From: Alentia gelatinosa
Taxonomy: Eukaryota; Annelida; Polychaeta; Phyllodocida; Polynoidae
DNA: 64,000 nt
Reading direction: 5' to 3'
Assembly: GCA_950022655.1 (NCBI GenBank)
Contig: OX465592.1
Span: 372,001 to 436,000, forward strand
Positions 56,233-64,000 of the stretch are shown here, one piece after another. Under the pieces are notes generated by a model. That model worked only from the letters and a program-made list of their open reading frames with translations, did no database searches and was not told the origin of the DNA. The translations under genes were made by a program, and so were the position numbers. How positions within the stretch are numbered: position 1 is the stretch's first letter; each line of letters begins with the position of its first letter.

Positions 56233-56470
56233 TGTCCGGAGCAGGTCTCTCTGTGTGGAGCTGCTCGGAGCAGGCTCTCTGTGTGGAGCTGCTCGGAGCA
56301 GGCTCTCTGTGTGGAGCTGCTCGGAGCAGGCTCTCTGTGAGGAGCTGCTCGGAGCAGGCTCTCTGTGTGGAGCTGCTCGGAGCAGGCTCTCTGTGTGGAG
56401 CTGCTCGGAGCAGGCTCTCTGTGAGGAGCTGCTCGGAGCAGGCTCTCTGTGTGGAGCTGCTCGGAGCAGG
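56233..56470. repeat. 28 bp minisatellite (about eight copies)
   Basis: Unit ggagctgctcggagcaggct, ctctgtgt. gctgctcggagcagg is itself near-palindromic. Fused to arrays on both sides with no spacer. Confidence 0.93.
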
Positions 56471-57515
56471 TGGAGAGGACTCATCGTGCATCTCGATGTG
56501 ACTCATACTCATACTCAGGTGGAGAGGACTCATCTCGATGTGACTCATACTCATACTCAGGTGGAGAGGACTCATCTCGATGTGACTCATACTCATACTC
56601 AGGTGGAGAGGACTCATCTCGATGTGACTCATACTCATACTCAGGTGGAGAGGACTCATCTCGATGTGACTCATACTCAGGTGGAGAGGACTCATCGTGC
56701 ATCTCGATGTGACTCATACTCATACTCAGGTGGAGAGGACTCATCGTGCATCTCGATGTGACTCATACTCATACTCAGGTGGAGAGGACTCATCGTGCAT
56801 CTCGATGTGACTCATACTCATACTCAGGTGGAGAGGACTCATCTCGATGTGACTCATACTCAGGTGGCGAGGACTCATCGTGCATCTCGATGTGACTCAT
56901 ACTCATACTCAGGTGGCGAGGACTCATCGTGCATCTCGATGTGACTCATACTCATACTCAGGTGGAGAGGACTCATCTCGATGTGACTCATACTCATACT
57001 CAGGTGGAGAGGACTCATCGTGCATCTCGATGTGACTCATACTCATACTCAGGTGGAGAGGACTCATCTCGATGTGACTCATACTCATACTCAGGTGGCG
57101 AGGACTCATCGTGCATCTCGATGTGACTCATACTCATACTCAGGTGGCGAGGACTCATCGTGCATCTCGATGTGACTCATACTCATACTCAGGTGGCGAG
57201 GACTCATCGTGCATCTCGATGTGACTCATACTCATACTCAGGTGGCGAGGACTCATCGTGCATCTCGATGTGACTCATACTCATACTCAGGTGGAGAGGA
57301 CTCATCGTGCATCTCGATGTGACTCATACTCATACTCCGGTGGCGAGGACTCATCGTGCATCTCGATGTTACTCATACTCATACTCAGGTGGCGAGGACT
57401 CATCGTGCATCTCGATGTGACTCATACTCAGGTGGAGAGGACTCATCGTGCATCTCGATGTGACTCATACTCATACTCAGGTGGCGAGGACTCATCGTGC
57501 ATCTCGATGTGACTC
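56470..57515. repeat. 42-49 bp minisatellite (about 23 copies)
   Basis: Unit gtggagaggactcatcgtgc, atctcgatgtgactcatact, catactcag; the short form lacks cgtgcat, and gtggcg replaces gtggag in later units. Each unit has actcag|GTGG. Confidence 0.95.
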
Positions 57516-57534
57516 ATATTACATCCGGAACTCG

Positions 57535-57775
57535 CTGTTGTTAAAGGCACGTCCTACAGTTCACGCTGCCGCCACCGGGGGATTATTAAATATTGCCAAT
57601 TATCAGTAAAAACTGGATACTTTTCATTCATTTTAATGCTGAATCAGCCAATTTAATGTTCTGTCCAATTTACCGAAATAAGTAAAATTAGCCAATTTAC
57701 ACTGGATTGAAAACTATGGTTTTCTTCATTTCCCTAAAAATCAAGTGCGGTGACCTACACCTGTTGGAAAACACT
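57535..57775 (-). mobile_element. Family F element fragment
   Basis: ttaaaggcacgtcctacagtt at left corresponds to the F end; internal aagtgcggtgacctacacctgttgg matches the gtgacc/gttgtagaac segment. Confidence 0.45.
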
Positions 57776-58289
57776 TCCTGTGCGCTGTGAAAGTTGAAAG
57801 AAATTGAAATAGGTTTTATTACAAGAAAAACAACTTTTTAGAATACTTACATATTCTGCAACCATGCCCTGATATATTTCAAACATGTTTGAAATTGAAT
57901 CGCAAGAGACTAGTGCCCTCTTTAGAGAGAATCCAGTCGCCGACTCAAGCCCGAACAACGGGGGTAGGGCAAGAGGCAATAGTCAACGACGATTTTGCCA
58001 TTTTGCGTTCCTACTTGGCGACTTGGCAAATTCTTAGAAATTTTGGCTGATAGTCGCCGACGGGAGCCCTCTGGATGCCCGAGATCGCTTAGTGGGAACC
58101 GGGCTAAAGCTGTATTTGTCATGTGTGGGTTTCACAAACACTGCAACGATGTGGTAATGAGCCAAACAATGCAGTTTGTTTTTGCTGGGAACCACAACCT
58201 TTCCGTTGAGTTTCACATACAAGTAGCAGGGAATTCTACTCCGGACTGTTCAGAACTGCTTGAAGACGGTGTAGCAGTGAGAGGATGTG

Positions 58290-58393
58290 TCCGTGGACAC
58301 ATCGTGGACACATCGTGGACACATCGTGGACACATCGTGGACACATCGTGGACACATCGTGGACACATCGTGGACACATCGTGGACACATCGT
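58290..58393. repeat. 12 bp array (ACATCGTGGACA)
   Basis: About nine units with almost no variation. The VDTSWTHRGHI ORFs are artefacts. Confidence 0.95.
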
Positions 58394-59415
58394 TGTAGGC
58401 GGCGATCACCCAGCTAACTCCGGCAACACGATCCCAACCCTCATTATCAACTTCCGGGATCCACTCAGAACCGGCCCCAGGCTCAAAATAGAACATGACG
58501 TCACCAGCCGCCGGAAGTGGACAGGAGGTGCGCGGAATGGATGCGCAGTGAGCATGTCGGAGCACGCACAAATATTAAAACAAATATTGACGTCATCAGT
58601 GGGCGGAGAGTGTGTCGATCGGCGGGAAACTCGGGGGGGAGCGCACGCAAAAACGACACCAGTCGCAGCATGGGCCTTATGACGTCACAAGACACACCGT
58701 CCACCCAACGACGGTGAGCTGGGGCCTGTTTAATAATCTAGGGTCCTACATGTAGGCCCTTTTCTGGTCACCAGCAAGACGCAGTTTAACTTTATTGAAC
58801 ACTTCTTGACAACATTCCATCAGCGAGGACTGTCTTAAGGATCGCGTTTGAATATTATCAGACGATAACCCTCGTACGACATCTCTTCGTACGCTGTGCT
58901 TTTACAGGTATGACTTATTCAACAAGGGGCCGATTATTGTGATTTCTTAAAATGGTGCGTAGTTAGTATTAAGAGGAAACATCAAAAGTGAGCCTGTAGC
59001 GTTTGCCATTCGAGGTTTCCCCCTATGAAATATGTACTGACGCCAGAGGTGGAGTCTTACATGGGTTCGAAAAATATCAAACTTTCATTAACAAATAGCA
59101 ATTACTTCAATGTCGGAAATGATGCCTCAAGACATCATAGCGTGCTATGCCAAGGAATTCCTCCAAGCATCACTGCAAGGGTTAAGAGTGTGGTTAACAC
59201 TAGCATAGTATTCCCTTGTCTTTTATTCAAAACGTGTACTTCTTAGATGTATATATATGTATATTGAATAATGCTACAAACATTATACAATCAACAGGTA
59301 TTGTATCCATACATGATTAATCAACGAAGTAGCCCATGGGCATGCCAGGTGGCTCTTGTACGATCTACAATCTGTATTCGCTGAACGATGCCAATTGTGA
59401 TTCACTAATTTCCAG

Positions 59416-59505
59416 ACAGAGACCTTCCCTCGTAAGACGGGAGTCGGGACGAGACGTACCCGATTTGCCGAGCGACTCGCCTCGGAGTGTCTGCGTCAAT
59501 ACTAA
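59416..59505 (+). CDS. Candidate terminal exon C of an unrecognised second gene
   Basis: The acceptor gattcactaatttccag is followed in phase 0 by TETFPRKTGVGTRRTRFAER, then LASECLRQY and a TAA at 59503-59505, compatible with exon B. Another frame is also open across the segment (ending in VCVNTNYE) and runs into a donor-like GTGAGG at 59513, so an internal exon is possible. The product is unknown. Confidence 0.28.
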   Translation, partial: TETFPRKTGVGTRRTRFAERLASECLRQY

Positions 59506-59656
59506 TTACGAGTGAGGACTAATTGCCCGTCATCCTGATTGCTTCTGACATTGTTGTGATATATTCCGCACATTAGTAAGATGGACGACAGTCGGTCGCA
59601 GCTTGCTCAAGTTTTCCTAATTCGCTTAAGAATGGTAAAACAGGAAAACTATGTTC

Positions 59657-59756
59657 CGGCGAGAGAAAGTCAAAGTTACGAAGTAAGGCTTGGAACAATT
59701 ACTGCCTAACGCCTTGGGCGATAATTACCGAGTAACTTTGACTTTCTCTCTCCGGA
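59657..59756. mobile_element. Foldback element with 24 bp ends
   Basis: ccggcgagagaaagtcaaag..ttac at left, gtaa..ctttgactttctctctccgg at right; interior aattactgcctaacgccttggg. Confidence 0.75.
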
Positions 59757-60489
59757 AACTTGATTTCCCTATTACTATATACTTGTACCTTCAAATGTAG
59801 TTTAATAATGATAAAAAGCGTTATTTGCTTAGCCGCCATCAAATGCGAAGCCAAATCAAACCTTACCGAGTAACTTGACACTCTATGTTTTATCCCTACT
59901 GCACTTTTCATATGAATTTTGTAAGAGACAATCTGATTGGTCTAAACGTCAACCTTGGGTAGTAAACGTCAGCTTTGGGTAGTAAACGTAAGTTATTCCA
60001 CCCCCGTAGAGTGGTGTAACCATCGACTGGTCGGCCATAGGTATACAGGGTAGCCTTTCATCCTCATATTAGTGATTGCTGTTGTCTAGGAGATCTGAAT
60101 TTACGACACATAAATCTAAGGATACCAATTAACAAACGTTTTTTTCATTTGAATGAGTGGCTGGTAGCAAAGTTGTTCAAAATTTCAGTCTTCATAGTAT
60201 ATGGTTGGCCCCCGAGCAATCTAAACAATTATAAATGAATTTATATTAAGTCGATATAGTTAAATTTATATAGTATTTATATGATATTACAGATACATTT
60301 TTATTAAATTTTCCTTAAACAACCGCTTGCATACTTTAACCTACAGACCCAAGGAATATTAGTTTCTATCATGATGAAAACCTCGTAACACCTTACTACG
60401 TGTCTGCAGCTTAAACCGCAGTAAATATCTGTTTAACTGAGCCTTCATTACCAGTTTAACCACAATGTGTCATAATCAAACAATCCACG
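59757..60489. other. AT-rich non-coding stretch
   Basis: A short direct repeat (taaacgtcaaccttgggtag, 59943-59988). No gene seen. Confidence 0.4.
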
Positions 60490-60650
60490 CTGGAACCATT
60501 CTGCCATCTTAAAGAGGCACAAGGAAAATAAAAATGACAATCAAACCATGCACACTGAAACCATTCTGCCGTCTTAAAGAGGCACAAGGAAAATAAAAAT
60601 GACAATCAAACAATGCACACTGAAACCATTCTGCCGTCTTAAGGAGGCGC
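60490..60650. repeat. 65 bp direct repeat, about 2.5 copies
   Basis: Unit accattctgccgtcttaaag, aggcacaaggaaaataaaaa, tgacaatcaaacaatgcaca, ctgaa. Confidence 0.9.
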
Positions 60651-60754
60651 GGGACTAAACCGGGAGTTAGGACACAGTAACACGGCACGTAAAGCGAGGT
60701 GAGGAGAGGAGACCGGAGCAGCGCACGGCGAGGTGGACGTTCTGAACTCTGAGA

Positions 60755-61100
60755 GTCTAGGCACATAGGTACGCCCAGTCTCAGACTTCAGGATCACAAC
60801 GCGGCAAAACGCACAGTGGAGACAGCAAGTGTCCCTCCGGTCTGAGACTGGAGGTACCGCATGTACCCCGGATCGCAAGCGTTTTTAAATATCAAACATG
60901 TTTGATATTTGGTACGCCCAGTCTGAGACTAGGCATACCCTATGTACCTAAAATCGCAAGAGCTCCAGTCGCAAGCGGGGTAGTCTCCACACAGAATGGA
61001 TGATACCTTGCGATCCGAGGTACATGCGACACGCCAAGCCGGTACCTCCAGTCTGAGACTGGCGGTACCGGATCGCAAGCCCCCCAGTCGCACAGTGGGG
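60755..61100. mobile_element. Nested inverted-repeat element, family L
   Basis: Repeated (g)gtac(g/c)..cccagtctgagactgg..ggtacc blocks in both orientations (60767, 60837, 60913, 61045) with cggatcgcaag and cccagtcgcacagtggg. A perfect 24 bp palindrome centred on CATG (60888-60911) lies inside. Confidence 0.6.
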
Positions 61101-61144
61101 AAAGGCCTTTAGCTCGCGGGTAAACAGCCCGGGGCGGGCCGGGG

Positions 61145-61240
61145 AGCCGTGATGAGCCGTGATGAGCCGTGATGAGCCGTAATGAGCCGTAATAGGCCGT
61201 AGATGAGCCGTAATGAGCCGTGATGAGTCGTTGATGAGGT
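61145..61240. repeat. 10 bp array (GCCGTGATGA)
   Basis: About nine units, some with an extra base or taatga/taatagg variants. Confidence 0.9.
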
Positions 61241-61601
61241 GCTCGCAGACAGGTGATGGGCGCCGGAGCAGTTAGCGAGCAGGTGTTGGCTAACGGCTGT
61301 GTACACAGAAGGTCTACTTAACCAGGCCGCCTGTGTTCATCGTACCAGTCTCTGACGTCCTACCCGAATATGTGTATAGAAGTATATAGGGCATATAGCT
61401 ATTGTGTTATGGAGGCGGCCATTTTGCCCCCCTCCTCCCCCGGTCGCTAGACAAAACACCAGGTGGCGGGTACAGTTATCAATGGACTCAGTAATCAAAC
61501 ATTAATTTTTTGACAGCAGAAAATCGTGGTTGTCCCCCGATTACAGTGGCGCTATCTTATGATTTCCTGGCGGATGATGGCGGAACTAGCAATCACTCTG
61601 T

Positions 61602-61651
<50 letters not shown>
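61602..61651. repeat. (CT)n microsatellite
   Basis: About 25 uninterrupted dinucleotides followed by ccctatatatatatattt. Confidence 0.97.
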
Positions 61652-61654
<3 letters not shown>

Positions 61655-61676
61655 ATATATATATATTTATATCAGA

Positions 61677-61851
61677 AAGGACGCCTATTGAGATGTCCTT
61701 CCAAAAGGAGAGATTTTGGGATCAAGGTCAGGAGAATGACACATTTATTAAACGGCCTGAAAGGACATTTTACGTCGCCATCCTTCTCCATGTCCTTTGA
61801 AGGGACACTCCATGTTTATTTAACGCGGTCCCTCCGATGAGAGCCCTAGGA
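61677..61851 (+). mobile_element. MITE-like element, family H
   Basis: ggacgcctattgagatgtcc to gatgagagccctaggac, the mirror of 50678-50853. A third partial copy is at 62547-62637 (ccctgtcctttgaaagcaca, gagcgtcctatgacagtcct). Confidence 0.7.
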
Positions 61852-61945
61852 CTACCATGTGACGTACCACCCTTCTCTCCTTTACGTACTTTCTGGATGG
61901 CCCCTGAGAGGGCCCTGTCTCAGGCCCCGTGTCTGGAAACCCCTC

Positions 61946-62078
61946 CCGACACCTCCCGACACCTCCCGACACCTCCCGACACCTCCCGACACCTCCCGAC
62001 ACCTCCCGACACCTCCCGACACCTCCCGACACCTCCCGACACCTCCCGACACCTCCCGACACCTCCCGACACCTCCTG
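61946..62078. repeat. 10 bp array (ACACCTCCCG)
   Basis: About 13-14 near-perfect units; three open frames on each strand are artefacts. Confidence 0.96.
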
Positions 62079-62264
62079 ACGGGTCACAGAGGTCACGGGG
62101 CGGCGGTCTCCCACGAGACACGCTGCTCCATCCATTTTACTGATTTGCATATATCAGCTGGTCTAGACTTGCTCAAGCCTTTGATTATGTACATAAATTA
62201 GAAATAGAAATACTTTGCAGCCCGCGGACTTGCCGTAACGCCTGACAGGCTCGGGAATCTGGGG

Positions 62265-62500
62265 GCCGCTGACTGATCTAGGATCGCACATTTCTGTAAC
62301 GAATTCTATGATAGGTCGTGCACATTCTCCTTTATCGTGAGGAATGTCTTACCGTAAAGCCACGATATATCCTCCAGATTATTAAACGGCACCCTCTCTA
62401 ATAATCTAGGATCGTACAATAAGACATATTTCTGTGTGTCATAGAGACCCAGGGACGATGTGGGTCAAGGTTATTTAACACAGATGGGCGACCTTATGGA
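62265..62500. mobile_element. Family I element remnants
   Basis: ctgactgatctaggatcgcac, ataatctaggatcgtac and tcatagagacccagggacgatgtgggtc match the ends and interior of 6038-6245. Confidence 0.5.
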
Positions 62501-63021
62501 CGGCTGATACTGTCTCAGACAACAGACTTAAATATTATAAAACGACAACACATTTCAAGTCTCCATTCGCCTCCCTGTCCTTTGAAAGCACAAGCCATGT
62601 TTTTAAACGTGGAGCGTCCTATGACAGTCCTACGAGAATCCGTCCAGATATATTTTTCCTCTTTTTTCTCTCTTTTTTCCTCTTTTTTATACGACCTTTC
62701 CTCTTCTTTATTATTTACCAATTTGGATGGATTTCCAGGTAAATAATCCAACACTGAATCAACACAATCAAATGTCCACATTTGGCTACATGTGTGCTAT
62801 TCATTGGAGAAAAAAGTATAAGCTTATTTATGAGAATGTTTGTTATTACACTTACAATGTCTGTTATAAATATACTAACATTTTGGTAGTAAGCCTCATC
62901 ATTCCATTGCCTCCCTTTCCTATGTTGTAAACTTTATGTGGTTGCTAGATTTCTGTTTTCTGTCCTCTATTACATGCTCCAATTCGTAATATGTATTCTG
63001 TACAGATGTTTAGTATATCTC

Positions 63022-63338
63022 AAACCTGCAAAGTTTGACTGCGGAGTAATCCGCGAAGAGAAGCTGAGTGAATTACTCGGCGGTCAAACGACGTGGAGTG
63101 CGGACCAAGCTATTTTCATGTAGTGGGTTTCTGATTTTATCTCACCCGGATAACATTATTGATTGATAGAATAAATCCCCCAATTAGCCATTGAGTACTG
63201 GGTACCTTCACAGCCGAGTAACTCTAATTGAACAAATTGGACGTTAACTACGCAAACAAACAAACAAACTTCACAGCCATAGATATACAAGTTACTACCG
63301 CTTAGCCTCCGGAGAAAAATAACCAAGGTGAGATAAGT
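63022..63338. mobile_element. Family A MITE with family B-type head
   Basis: Head gtttgactgcggagtaatccg..ggcggtcaaac, right half gtggagtgcggaccaagctattttcat, body gattttatctcacccggata to accaaggtgagataag. A (caaa)n insert near 63264. Confidence 0.7.
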
Positions 63339-63566
63339 TTACATATACAACTAATCTCTAGCTTTCATGCAATACTTGCCACAATGAATCAAATCAGTCT
63401 TGAGAACTATTTTAATCTAACCTGCGGAATGAGAGAAATCACAGGGAGGGCAGTCCAAACATATTTATAAACTAAGACACGACTTGGCGGAGAGAAGTAC
63501 TCAGATGGCAGAAGGATGGTACAATAGACCATCTCAACGAAGCTAAAGTGGGATTCACACGGTGAG

Positions 63567-64000
63567 ATTCATGTACCTCACAGGGCTCAACATCTCATGA
63601 GATTCTGTTCCTTGTTAAGTGGAATTCACAGGGTGAGATTCATGTACCTCACAGGGCTCAACATCTCATGAGATTCTGTTCCTTGTTAAGTGGAATTCAC
63701 ATGGTGGGAAGCATGTACCTCACAGGGTTCAGAATCTCATCAGATTCTGTTCCTTATTAAGTGGAATTCACACGGTGGGATTCATGTACCTCACAGGGTT
63801 CAACATCTCATGAGATTCTGTTCCTTGTTAAGTGGAATTCACACGGTGAGATTCATGTACCTTACAGGGCTCAACATCTCATGAGATTCTGTTCCTTGTT
63901 AAGTGGAATTCACACGGTGAGATTCATGTACCTCACAGGGCTCAACATCTCATGAGATTCTGTTCCTTGTTAAGTGGAATTCACAAGGTGAGATTCATGT
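63567..64000. repeat. 71 bp minisatellite running off the right edge
   Basis: Unit gattcatgtacctcacaggg, ctcaacatctcatgagattc, tgttccttgttaagtggaat, tcacacggtga; about six copies. The first 20 nt of the unit are identical to a segment of the exon 6 repeat at 16830-16850. Confidence 0.95.

Noticed and set aside
58670..58711. ATG with good context and donor ACGACG|GTGAGC as a first coding exon joined to 59416
   Set aside because: Only 14 codons, and its join uses a different frame of 59416 from the candidate exon B join. Not enough evidence to choose; left out of the features.

Overview
The window is animal (eukaryotic nuclear) DNA, not bacterial. Coding sequence is in short exons with GT/AG borders, introns run 1.4-3.6 kb, and no operons or ribosome-binding sites are seen. 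The one gene I can name is a nicotinic acetylcholine receptor (nAChR, Cys-loop cation channel) alpha-type subunit on the + strand. It keeps the ancestral bilaterian exon pattern (about 149, 45 and 110 bp, then a large transmembrane exon). It reads most like the invertebrate alpha-7/9/10-like subunits, so I infer a bilaterian invertebrate, perhaps a lophotrochozoan; species and phylum cannot be fixed from this sequence.

Layout. 1-2.7 kb: hairpin minisatellite, a transposon-like repeat, a decamer array and a possible last exon of an upstream gene (2256-2407). 2.7-19.6 kb: the nAChR gene. Its coding exons are 4616-4764, 7957-8001, 11617-11726, 14668-15206, 16604-16797 and 18706-19500, with a possible signal-peptide exon at 2707-2797 and a poly(A) signal at 19572. 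With that first exon the CDS is 1923 nt (640 aa). 20-38 kb: mostly non-coding DNA with several short inverted-repeat (MITE-like) families and large minisatellites at 27.25-31.8 kb and 35.4-37.7 kb, plus a possible short exon at 23221. 38-60 kb: a CpG-rich segment, three phase-compatible candidate exons of an unrecognised second gene (39547-39689, 53815-53903, 59416-59505), a long palindrome at 42.9-43.4 kb, G-rich arrays and many more minisatellites. 60-64 kb: inverted-repeat elements and further arrays.

Tandem arrays occupy on the order of a third of the window. The most striking feature is their position in the nAChR gene. The 5' splice junctions of exons 2, 4, 5 and 6 are themselves inside the tandemly repeated units (24, 3, 2 and 6 copies). 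The exon 3 donor is followed within about 8 nt by a 2.5 kb array. The acceptors of exons 4, 5 and 7 are abutted by arrays. The exon 6 repeat (114 bp, 38 codons) stays in frame, so donor choice could add copies of a cytoplasmic-loop segment. A similar arrangement may exist at 27-31 kb, where two arrays meet inside what reads as a single exon.

Limits: no database search or alignment was run. Repeat copy numbers are hand counts, repeat-family edges are approximate, and all candidate exons outside the nAChR gene are inferences.
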